NCBI GenBank assembly: GCA_963524205.1
Contig: CAURED010000013.1
Coordinates: 1 to 64,000, forward strand
Direction: 5' to 3'
Length of the DNA: 64,000 bases
Origin: Aminipila sp963524205
GTDB taxonomy: Bacteria; Bacillota; Clostridia; Peptostreptococcales; Anaerovoracaceae
Part shown: in pieces, positions 53,158 to 60,703 of the stretch
How positions within the stretch are numbered: position 1 is the first letter of the stretch
How the letters are laid out: every line of letters starts with the position of its first letter
Program-made: the position numbers and the translations under genes
The notes under the pieces: model-generated
The model's database searches: none
Seen by the model: the letters and a program-made list of their open reading frames with translations, nothing else
What the model was told of the DNA's origin: nothing

Positions 53158-53841
53158 TTAGGCATCTTCTGATTTTTCAGGTTTTCTTGTCATAAGTAAA
53201 AGTACTAGGGCAAGTCCAAAACAGGAAAAAAGCACAGACTTAACTTCATAAACATTTGTTAAGTAACAGCCTATTATGGCCCCGAGAATAAAGAATAGAA
53301 TTATAATAAGATATTGTAAAGTGACTTTAAGTTCTTCTTTATTTTTTAAGCTGCTGTAACGAAAAAAATGCTCACTTGCACTTCTTAAGTTCCCTGTGCA
53401 CATAGTTGAAGCATAGGTATTTCCATTAAATTTTCTAAAACTCTGTGCCTGCAGAGAGCAAACAAATGATACTACAATAATAGCTATAGCATTGTATCTA
53501 CCTTGTGGTAAAAATGCTATACCAAATAATAATATTAACTCTATAGCTATAGCAATTTGTCTCCAATGTAAAGTCTTGTTAATTTTAAACCTACTTTTTA
53601 TAAACTCCACAAAAGAAATTCCTACAAAAAATGTTATAATCGGTACCAGATAATATAAGGCTCTGAAAAAATTTCCCTGAGCCAATTGAATCCCCAAAAG
53701 TACCATATTACCCGTTTGCGCATTGGCAAAGACTTGCCCTCTGCATATATATGTATAAGCATCTAAATATCCACCTACTATTGCTAATATAATTCCTACT
53801 ACATAAGTTTCCGACATTTGTTTCTCTTTGTTCTCTACCAT
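53158..53841 (-). CDS. YoaK-family (DUF1275) membrane protein
   Basis: A 227-residue membrane protein with about six helices. GGYLDAYTYICRGQVFANAQ, TGNMVLLGIQLAQG and later STMCTGNLRSASEHFF are DUF1275/YoaK hallmarks. Function unknown. It follows an Lrp-type regulator gene by 26 bases and is probably cotranscribed with it. Confidence 0.9.
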   Translation of the reverse strand: MVENKEKQMSETYVVGIILAIVGGYLDAYTYICRGQVFANAQTGNMVLLGIQLAQGNFFRALYYLVPIITFFVGISFVEFIKSRFKINKTLHWRQIAIAIELILLFGIAFLPQGRYNAIAIIVVSFVCSLQAQSFRKFNGNTYASTMCTGNLRSASEHFFRYSSLKNKEELKVTLQYLIIILFFILGAIIGCYLTNVYEVKSVLFSCFGLALVLLLMTRKPEKSEDA

Positions 53842-53867
53842 AACCCCATATTCCTGCCCTTCTCAGA

Positions 53868-54296
53868 TTATTTAATATCCCTACGTTTAAAATAACTTTT
53901 TAAAAGCACCGAAGTCTGCGATATGCCATAGTCTTTTATACGACCTAGTAACACTTCAAGCTGATCCGAATTTTCTACGGCAACACGAAGCAGGGAATTA
54001 TGCACCCCAATTATATGATGATGTTCTATAATCGCATCTGTTTCTTCACAAAATTTGCAAAATAATTCATATTTCTTTGGATAGACATCAACATTTACGT
54101 AAGCAGATATAGCCTTGCCCAGCTTTGACATATCAATTTCTGCAAAGTACCCAGATATCACTTCAGCTCCTTCCAGTCTTCTTATTCTCTCTGTAACCGC
54201 AGGTGAAGTAAGCCCTACCTTTTCTCCGATTTCCTTGATTGTACTTCTGCCATTTTTCTGTAAGATATTTATAATATTCAAATCTGTGTTATCCAT
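53868..54296 (-). CDS. Lrp/AsnC-family transcriptional regulator
   Basis: A 142-residue regulator: N-terminal helix-turn-helix (TIKEIGEKVGLTSPAVTERI) and C-terminal RAM ligand domain (IGVHNSLLRVAVENSDQLEV). The ATG at 54296 follows GGGAG; an ATG four codons upstream has no ribosome site. It lies before yoaK and divergent from the ureohydrolase gene across 233 AT-rich bases, so it may respond to an amino acid and control one or both. Confidence 0.9.
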   Translation of the reverse strand: MDNTDLNIINILQKNGRSTIKEIGEKVGLTSPAVTERIRRLEGAEVISGYFAEIDMSKLGKAISAYVNVDVYPKKYELFCKFCEETDAIIEHHHIIGVHNSLLRVAVENSDQLEVLLGRIKDYGISQTSVLLKSYFKRRDIK

Positions 54297-54529
54297 AATT
54301 TCTCCCATATTTTTACTATCAAATTTCGACTTTATTTAGTAAAGTAAAAGTTACATTTACTTAATTATATTAATCATTTTCATTATAACAAATTGTTTCT
54401 CCTATGTACACAATTTATTTGCAGAGTTATACTTGTAACAATTAAATAAGATAAAACAACAAAATAGTTTTTATTATATAAAAATTTAGAGCAAATTAAG
54501 TTACATATTATAAATATGGAGGTAAGAAA

Positions 54530-55474
54530 ATGGTAAAAATTAATCAAGCAATTACAGGTATTTGTTCCTTTGCAAAATTTCCAATTTGCATGGACTTAGA
54601 TAATTTAGACGATGCAGATATGGCAGTTTTAGGTGTACCTTATGACTTAGGAGTAGGCTTTCTTAGTGGTGCAAGACTAGGCCCTCGTAGAATCCGAGAG
54701 GCTTCAACTCAGTATGCTAAAGGACCTGCTGGCTTTTATGACTACGAGGAGGATGAGCAATATCTTGCAGCCCCTTTAAAAATAGTAGATTGTGGTGACG
54801 CAGACATCCTTCAAGGTGATTTAGATTATTCTTTTGAAAGAATTGAATATGCTGTCAGAAAAATAATTGAAAATGGAACCATTCCAATTATTATGGGCGG
54901 GGACCATTCCATTACTATTCCAGTAGGAAGAGCTCTTGAAAGTGTGGGAGAAAAAGTAAGTATTATTCAGTTTGATGCACATTTAGACTGGACTGACCAT
55001 GTTGGTCCTCAGGCCTTTGGAAACGGCAGTCCTATGCGCCGTTTATCCGAAATGGATCATATTGACAAGATGGCTCAGATTGGGCTTCGTGGAATTGGCA
55101 GTGGTAAAAAGTCTGACTACATGGACGCAAAAAATTATGGAAGCCAGTTGATTTCTGCAAGAGAAGCACATGAAATTGGTGTTGAAGGCGTCTTAAAAAG
55201 GATTCCAAAAGCAGATAAATATTTTATTACTTTTGATATAGACGGGTATGATATGTCTATTGCTCCTGGAGTTGCGTCTCCTTATCCAGGTGGGTTGTTT
55301 TATGATCAGGCTATGGATATATTCAAAGGGATCTGTAGTATGGGGCAAATCGTGGGAATTGATCTTGTGGAAGTTGCTCCTCAATATGACCCTTCTGGTA
55401 TCACTGTAAGGCTTGCAGCTTTAACCTTAATTAATATGATGGCGCAAATTGGAAAACTTCAATTAAAAAAATAG
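54530..55474 (+). CDS. Agmatinase/arginase-family ureohydrolase
   Basis: A 314-residue manganese ureohydrolase with the metal motifs IIMGGDHSITIP, IIQFDAHLDW and ITFDIDGYDMS, all ligands present. SGARLGPRRIREAS is also typical. It releases urea from agmatine, or from another guanidino compound. Agmatinase is the most common role, but related enzymes use guanidinobutyrate and others. GGAGGTAAG precedes the ATG. Confidence 0.85.
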   Translation: MVKINQAITGICSFAKFPICMDLDNLDDADMAVLGVPYDLGVGFLSGARLGPRRIREASTQYAKGPAGFYDYEEDEQYLAAPLKIVDCGDADILQGDLDYSFERIEYAVRKIIENGTIPIIMGGDHSITIPVGRALESVGEKVSIIQFDAHLDWTDHVGPQAFGNGSPMRRLSEMDHIDKMAQIGLRGIGSGKKSDYMDAKNYGSQLISAREAHEIGVEGVLKRIPKADKYFITFDIDGYDMSIAPGVASPYPGGLFYDQAMDIFKGICSMGQIVGIDLVEVAPQYDPSGITVRLAALTLINMMAQIGKLQLKK

Positions 55475-55539
55475 ATTTATGTCAAAAGCTAGCATTGTAC
55501 CATTTAATTAATACAATACGACAATGTCAAACCAATTAT

Positions 55540-55575
55540 TGTATTATTGTATTAAACAATTAATACAATAATACA
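55540..55575. repeat. Perfect 16-bp inverted repeat
   Basis: TGTATTATTGTATTAA-ACAA-TTAATACAATAATACA. AT-only arms and no T run make it a poor terminator. Shorter copies of TTAATACAAT occur just upstream (about 55507-55517). Confidence 0.8.
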
Positions 55576-55639
55576 GATTTCTCTTTATGCCATATTATCT
55601 GTAATTTCGACATCCCAGTTATTGCAGATATAGGATAAA

Positions 55640-55690
55640 TGCTCCGGGAATTGCTGGCTGATAAAGCAATTCCCGGGGCATTAATTTTAA
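55640..55690 (+). terminator. Terminator of the ureohydrolase gene
   Basis: TGCTCCGGGAATTGCT pairs with AGCAATTCCCGGGGCA (one mismatch), loop of nine bases, then TTAATTTTA. Confidence 0.8.
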
Positions 55691-55833
55691 GGGATATTTT
55701 TTACATTTGTTATTTTTTATATTTTAATTCGTTATTTTTAATTTTTTTAAATTTAAATTTTATAATTTCTAATTTTTTGATATTTGATATTTTTTAATAT
55801 ATATTTTATTATATTTTTTATTTTCCCTGAATT

Positions 55834-56235
55834 TTAAGCTGATAATAAAGTTAATGAAGACAAAACAAATGTATTCGTATCTATAACAATGTTTACACCT
55901 AATTTATGGAATATGTCTGTATTTTTAGGACAATTTATTATAGCTGCAGTATTTTGTATATGAAAGGTATTTTTGCATAGTTCGCAAATCACAAGATTTT
56001 CAGAATCATAAAGGGACATAGCAATTACCAAATCAAATTTTTTTGCGTTTGCTTCACCTAATGTTAGCAATTCCGTGCTATCGCCATTAAGTATTAATAC
56101 CTCTTCATATTGATCTGCTAGCTGTTGGCAATATGTTATATCTGTATTTAAGACAGTTACACGATGCCGTTTTTCAAGCAACGTATTTATAATATTCCAA
56201 GACCGTTTGCTGTCACCGGCTAATAAGATTTTCAT
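55834..56235 (-). CDS. TrkA-N (RCK_N) domain protein, second of a pair
   Basis: A 133-residue single-domain protein. The Rossmann-like RCK_N fold begins MKILLAGDSKRSWNI, with AGDS in place of the usual GxGxxG loop, so nucleotide binding may be weakened. VTVLNTDITYCQQLAD and VLILNGDSTELLTL are TrkA-like. The C-terminal RCK_C domain is missing. It overlaps the next TrkA-N gene by four bases (ATGA). It may pair with it as a regulatory ring for a potassium channel or transporter encoded elsewhere. Confidence 0.8.
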   Translation of the reverse strand: MKILLAGDSKRSWNIINTLLEKRHRVTVLNTDITYCQQLADQYEEVLILNGDSTELLTLGEANAKKFDLVIAMSLYDSENLVICELCKNTFHIQNTAAIINCPKNTDIFHKLGVNIVIDTNTFVLSSLTLLSA

Positions 56236-56654
56236 AGCGCTACCTCCTCCTTAAAAACATCCAGCCATAAATCTGAAGTCCATATTGTTTTAATCCCAAG
56301 CTCCTGATATGCATCTTTGCGATTTTGATCATAAAGGCTCGCAAAAACATGTTTTACATGATAAATATCTTTTGCAACTTTTGAAACAAACATATTTAGA
56401 ACGTCATTCCCTGTAACCGCAATTATTGCATCCGCGTTTTCAATTCTTGCTTCTTGCAAGACACTAGCATCATTTACATCCCGGTTTAAAACAAATCCGC
56501 CAAAATGAGCCGGCAATTTATCAAAATTATTCTTGTTTTTATCAATTATGGTTACACCATTTTCTTCCTCTGACAATTTTCCTGCTATATAGGCCCCCAA
56601 AAAACCACAGCCTACAACAATGATATAAGTGCTATCCTTTTTTAATCTAAACAC
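56232..56654 (-). CDS. TrkA-N (RCK_N) domain protein, first of a pair
   Basis: A 140-residue single RCK_N domain with an intact NAD/ATP-binding loop (YIIVVGCGFLGAYIAGKL), acidic end of strand two (VTIIDKN), GDVND-type NRDVNDASVLQEARIENADA, and AVTGNDVLNMFVS. This is KtrA/TrkA-like without the C-terminal RCK_C domain. It starts at GTG after AAAGGAG. It lies divergent from kdpD, a potassium-sensing context. No KtrB/TrkH channel gene is adjacent. Confidence 0.85.
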   Translation of the reverse strand: MFRLKKDSTYIIVVGCGFLGAYIAGKLSEEENGVTIIDKNKNNFDKLPAHFGGFVLNRDVNDASVLQEARIENADAIIAVTGNDVLNMFVSKVAKDIYHVKHVFASLYDQNRKDAYQELGIKTIWTSDLWLDVFKEEVAL

Positions 56655-56804
56655 CTTATTTATCTCCTTTCAACAGTTTTACAAAAGCATAACGCAGAAA
56701 ATTCATAAAAGCCATATTTACCGCATCAAGATTTTTTCCTCAGCATTAAGATTAAATAAGGGTTTGAGATTTACACCTCATGTATTATTTCCATAAATTT
56801 TTAT

Positions 56805-56823
56805 ATCTTAATGTAATCTTAAT
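56805..56823 (+). promoter_or_regulatory. Candidate KdpE-type box before kdpD
   Basis: Direct repeat ATCTTAAT-N3-ATCTTAAT with an 11-base period. The same arrangement (ATCTTAAT-N3-ATTTTAAT) lies before kdpF at 60400. Here it sits 22 bases before a -10-like TATACT (56846-56851), the right place for an activator. Confidence 0.6.
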
Positions 56824-56897
56824 ACCATAGTAAATATTATAACGCTATACTGATTTTGCTTATGTTATACTGTTTTAGAAAGAGAGGAGTATATTTT

Positions 56898-59585
56898 ATG
56901 CATCAAACTAATTCTCATTCCCTGCTAGAACAGCTTTCCACCTTACCTGCAGGTAAAAGACGGGGCAAGCTGAGAATCTATTTTGGCTATGCCGCTGGTG
57001 TTGGTAAAACCTGTGCAATGCTAAATGATGCCCATGAAGCAATGGCAAATGGCATTGATGTGGTTGCTGGCTATATTGAGCCTCACATTCGCCCAGAAAC
57101 CATGGCTCTCTTAGAAGAATTGGAATCTTTACCTCCTCTGGAATTTTCATACAAAGGCATTCTCCTAAAGGAGTTTGATTTGGACCGCGCCCTGCAAAGA
57201 AGGCCAACTCTTATCCTTGTGGATGAACTGGCTCATACTAACACAATCGGCTGCCGCCATAAGAAAAGATACCAGGATGTGGAGGAACTTCTACAGGCCG
57301 GAATTGACGTATATACTACAATCAATGTTCAGCACATTGAAAGCCTGAACGACATTGTAGAATCTATTACTGGCATCTATGTACGGGAACGTATTCCGGA
57401 CAGCGTATTTGACAGCGCTGATCAAATTGAACTGGTGGACATTGAACCTGATGACCTGATAGACCGTTTGAACAAGGGAAAAATATATCGGGAAGAACAA
57501 GCTCAAAGGGCTCTTGTTAATTTTTTTACTAGAGAAAATCTCATAGCACTGCGTGAAATTGCACTGCGCCGTACAGCCGATCATTTAAACAGGCTTGCAG
57601 TGCAAAATGAATCTTCAAAAACTAACAGTTCTTATGCGAATGAACATATTTTAGTTTGCCTGTCATCAGCTTCCTCCAACGCTAAAGTTATCCGAACAGC
57701 TGCAAGGATGGCAGATGCTTTTCACGGCACGTTTACGGCATTGTTTGTGGAAACCTCAGATACAAAAGAACTGGAGGATAAAAACAGGGCAGCCTTGAAA
57801 GAAAACTTAAGGCTTGCTGAGCAACTTGGAGCACAAATCTCGACAGTGTATGGTCAGGATATTCCCGCACAAATTGCAGAATACGCAAAAGCAAGCCGTG
57901 TTTCAAAAATCGTCATAGGTCGCTCATCTCGCACGAAAAGATGGTTAAAATCAAATTACATTGATCGACTTACTGAGTTGGCTCCAACGATTGATATTTA
58001 CATCATTCCCGACACGCACCCATCTTTCCATACCAATATACTTAAGCTTGCGAAGCCGGCAAATCTGTCACTAGCTGATACTGCTAAATCAATTGCCCTT
58101 TTATTCATTTGTACTTTTATTGGATTTCTTTTTGATTATTTGGATTTTAGCGTAGCCAATATTATAACGGTTTACATTTTGGGGATTCAGTTAAATGCTG
58201 TAATTACAAAAGGACGATTGTACAGCGCCGTATCCTCAGTATTATGTGTGTTGATATTCAACTACTTTTTCACGGAGCCGCGCTTTTCTTTACAAGCATA
58301 TGATCCTGGCTATCCTGTGACATTTTTGGTTATGCTGGCAGCCTCTCTGATTACCAGCACACTGACGAAACGGGTAAAGGAGCAGGCACATCAATCAGCA
58401 CAAAAGGCTTTCCGGACGGAAGTTCTTCTAGAAACAAGCCGTAAATTACAGCGAGCTAAAGATAAAGAAGATATTCTGAGTGAAGCAGCCCAGCAGATGG
58501 TAAAATTATTAGACCGAACTATAATTTTCTATCCTTCACAGCAAAGCAAGTTGGCCGACCCTCTGATATTTACAAGAAAAGATGCCGTAACTGACGTTAA
58601 ACCTTATCTGGAAACGGAAGAACGTGCAGTAGCGGAATGGGTATACAAAAACAATAAGCGTGCCGGTGCTACAACCAATACCCTTTCTTCTGCCAAATGC
58701 TTATACCTTGCAATCCGGGGAAACGGTACGGTGTTTGCCGTTGTGGGTGTTGCCATGGATAAGGAAACATCATTGGAGACGTTTGAAAAAAGCATACTAA
58801 TTGCCATTCTGGGAGAATGTGCCTTAGCCCTGGAAAAAGAAGATTTGAACGAAACTCAAAAACAGATTTCCATGCAAATGCAGCAAGAACAGCTCCGCGC
58901 TAATCTGCTTCGGGCAATATCACATGATCTACGCACTCCACTCACAAGCATTTCGGGTAACGCCGGTATTCTTATGGGGAATTCGAAAGTATTAAATGAA
59001 TCCCAAAAGCACAGTCTCTACACTGATATTTATGATGATTCAATGTGGCTTATTAATTTAGTAGAAAACCTTCTTTCCATAACCCGAATTGATAACAGTA
59101 CACTGAATTTAAATATGCAGCCTGAGCTCCTTGAAGAAGTTATCACAGAAGCACTGCTCCATATTAATCGTAATAGTGTATATTACCAAATAGACACAGT
59201 TTTAAGTGATGACTTTTTAATGGCGAAAATGGATTCTCAGCTCATTATTCAGGTAATTATCAATATCGTAGACAATGCTATTAAATACACTCAACCTGGT
59301 TCCCATATTACGATTTCAGCTATAAAAGACGGTCAATTTGTTCGGGTAGAAATAGCAGACGATGGTTCGGGTATTTCGGGTGAAGCAAAAGCTAAACTAT
59401 TTGATATGTTCTATACTGCTGATAATATTCGTGGGGATGGCCGGCGTGGACTCGGATTAGGGCTTTCTCTATGCAAATCAATTATTAATGCACACGATGG
59501 CACCATTTATGTAAAAGATAATATTCTGCATGGTACAGTATTTGGCTTTACTTTGCAGGCAGAAGAGGTGAATATACATGAATAA
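56898..59585 (+). CDS. kdpD: KdpD sensor histidine kinase
   Basis: The potassium/turgor sensor of the kdp system, full-length at 895 residues. An N-terminal KdpD domain with Walker A (FGYAAGVGKTCAM, about 30-43) is followed by a USP-like domain (about 245-365), four membrane helices in the DUF4118 region (about 395-500), a GAF-like region, and the kinase core (ISHDLRTPLTSISGN, His about 676; DNAIKYTQPG; GLGLGLSLCKSI). The ATG at 56898 follows GAGAGGAG; the frame opens 14 codons earlier without a ribosome site. It overlaps kdpE by eight bases. Confidence 0.94.
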   Translation: MHQTNSHSLLEQLSTLPAGKRRGKLRIYFGYAAGVGKTCAMLNDAHEAMANGIDVVAGYIEPHIRPETMALLEELESLPPLEFSYKGILLKEFDLDRALQRRPTLILVDELAHTNTIGCRHKKRYQDVEELLQAGIDVYTTINVQHIESLNDIVESITGIYVRERIPDSVFDSADQIELVDIEPDDLIDRLNKGKIYREEQAQRALVNFFTRENLIALREIALRRTADHLNRLAVQNESSKTNSSYANEHILVCLSSASSNAKVIRTAARMADAFHGTFTALFVETSDTKELEDKNRAALKENLRLAEQLGAQISTVYGQDIPAQIAEYAKASRVSKIVIGRSSRTKRWLKSNYIDRLTELAPTIDIYIIPDTHPSFHTNILKLAKPANLSLADTAKSIALLFICTFIGFLFDYLDFSVANIITVYILGIQLNAVITKGRLYSAVSSVLCVLIFNYFFTEPRFSLQAYDPGYPVTFLVMLAASLITSTLTKRVKEQAHQSAQKAFRTEVLLETSRKLQRAKDKEDILSEAAQQMVKLLDRTIIFYPSQQSKLADPLIFTRKDAVTDVKPYLETEERAVAEWVYKNNKRAGATTNTLSSAKCLYLAIRGNGTVFAVVGVAMDKETSLETFEKSILIAILGECALALEKEDLNETQKQISMQMQQEQLRANLLRAISHDLRTPLTSISGNAGILMGNSKVLNESQKHSLYTDIYDDSMWLINLVENLLSITRIDNSTLNLNMQPELLEEVITEALLHINRNSVYYQIDTVLSDDFLMAKMDSQLIIQVIINIVDNAIKYTQPGSHITISAIKDGQFVRVEIADDGSGISGEAKAKLFDMFYTADNIRGDGRRGLGLGLSLCKSIINAHDGTIYVKDNILHGTVFGFTLQAEEVNIHE

Positions 59586-60294
59586 ACCTTTAATTTTGGT
59601 TGTGGAAGACGATAAAGCCATAAGGACGCTAATCACCACAACTCTCGAAACACAGGGATATCTTTATCACACGGCTGAAACAGGCGAAGCTTCAATATTT
59701 GAATCTGTCTCTAAGCCTCCGGATATCATTATTTTAGATTTAGGACTGCCTGACATGGACGGAGTTGATATCATCAGAAAAGTACGTTCGTGGTCAAACA
59801 CACCTATTATTGTTGTCAGTGCCCGTAGTGAAGACAAGGATAAAATAGATGCACTGGACGCCGGTGCGGATGATTATCTGACAAAACCATTCAGTGTTGA
59901 TGAACTCTTGGCAAGACTTCGGGTAAGCCTTCGCCGTATCCGTTACGATAGTGAAAAGCTACTCAAAGATTCAACAGTTTTTACAAACGGTAATCTCAAA
60001 ATCGATTATGCTGCTGGGTGTGTCTGGCTAGACGATGAAGAGATTCATCTTACCCCTATTGAATATAAACTGCTTTGTCTTCTGGCTAAAAATGTAGGAA
60101 AGGTACTCACCCATAATTTTATACTACATGAGATTTGGGGGAACTATACTAGTGATGTTCCAGCATTGCGTGTTTTTATGGCAACTCTGAGAAAGAAAAT
60201 CGAAAAGAACCCCTCTCAACCTAAATATATTCAGACCCATATCGGTGTTGGATATCGAATGCTTCGAGTTTTAGATGACAGTAAATCTATTTAG
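59578..60294 (+). CDS. kdpE: KdpE response regulator
   Basis: A 238-residue OmpR-type regulator. The receiver has the phospho-acceptor Asp in IIILDLGLPDMDGVD (about residue 54) and ADDYLTKPF; the winged helix has HLTPIEYKLLCLLAKNVGKV and VFMATLRKKIEKNPSQPKYI. It partners KdpD to switch on kdpFABC. AGAGGTG precedes the ATG. Confidence 0.94.
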   Translation: MNKPLILVVEDDKAIRTLITTTLETQGYLYHTAETGEASIFESVSKPPDIIILDLGLPDMDGVDIIRKVRSWSNTPIIVVSARSEDKDKIDALDAGADDYLTKPFSVDELLARLRVSLRRIRYDSEKLLKDSTVFTNGNLKIDYAAGCVWLDDEEIHLTPIEYKLLCLLAKNVGKVLTHNFILHEIWGNYTSDVPALRVFMATLRKKIEKNPSQPKYIQTHIGVGYRMLRVLDDSKSI

Positions 60295-60330
60295 ATTTTC
60301 TCAAATTAAGTACTATAAGTAAATATATAC

Positions 60331-60370
60331 AAAAATAATCCGTGTAAGCAATTTCACGGATTATTTTTTT
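60331..60370 (+). terminator. Terminator of kdpDE
   Basis: AATAATCCGTG pairs with CACGGATTATT, followed by TTTTTTT. It separates kdpDE from the kdpFAB transcript. Confidence 0.85.
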
Positions 60371-60399
60371 GATATTAAAATTGAGAAATTAAAAATCGT

Positions 60400-60418
60400 A
60401 TCTTAATATCATTTTAAT
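60400..60418 (+). promoter_or_regulatory. Candidate KdpE-type box before kdpF
   Basis: ATCTTAAT-N3-ATTTTAAT, an 11-base direct repeat like that before kdpD. The nearest -10-like element is TAGACT (60461-60466), 42 bases downstream. That is about two helical turns further than in the kdpD promoter. Confidence 0.55.
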
Positions 60419-60498
60419 TCTCCCTGAGAAACCCTAACGCCAAACTAATAGTAAAAATGCTAGACTGTATGAAAACCAAAATAAGAGGAGGAATAAAT

Positions 60499-60591
60499 AT
60501 GGATTTTTTAATGCTTGGAATTTTAGCAGTCAGTTATTTTGTAATCAAGCTGCTTACAGACTGGTGTGGACGCCAGATCGAAAAATCATAG
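60499..60591 (+). CDS. 30-residue membrane peptide at the head of kdpF-kdpA
   Basis: MDFLMLGILAVSYFVIKLLT followed by DWCGRQIEKS: a single hydrophobic helix with a polar, basic end. AGGAGG precedes the ATG by seven bases, and the stop is followed at once by the kdpF ribosome site. Similar tiny ORFs sit ahead of kdpF in other Gram-positive kdp operons, as far as I recall. It may be a KdpF-like stabilising subunit. The product is inferred from the start signal and hydropathy only. Confidence 0.6.
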   Translation: MDFLMLGILAVSYFVIKLLTDWCGRQIEKS

Positions 60592-60605
60592 AGGAGGTGT
60601 TGATT

Positions 60606-60683
60606 ATGATATTTCTTGAAATTCTTATTATTTCACTAGGAATGTACTTATTATATGCCTTGATTAATCCTGAAAAATTCTAA
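60606..60683 (+). CDS. kdpF: KdpF small membrane subunit
   Basis: A 25-residue peptide with one membrane helix and the typical KdpF ending YLLYALINPEKF. KdpF stabilises the KdpABC complex. GAGGAGGTG lies before the ATG, and kdpA follows by 20 bases. Confidence 0.88.
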   Translation: MIFLEILIISLGMYLLYALINPEKF

Positions 60684-60703
60684 AAGAAAGGTAGAAAAAA
60701 ACA

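Larger units (their letters stand above)
55475..55833. other. 359-base gap between the ureohydrolase and trkA-like genes
   Basis: It holds a perfect palindrome at 55540-55575, a strong terminator at 55640-55690, and then about 140 bases that are nearly all A and T (55690-55830, many TTTTTA/ATTTTT runs). No ORF is evident. The two flanking genes converge. Confidence 0.6.

Noticed and set aside
56655..56897. An additional gene between the trkA-like genes and kdpD
   Set aside because: No open frame with a ribosome site exists; the space holds divergent promoter elements.
60295..60498. Cyclic-di-AMP (ydaO-type) riboswitch before kdpFAB
   Set aside because: The stretch is filled by the kdpDE terminator and promoter elements, and the conserved riboswitch blocks are absent.
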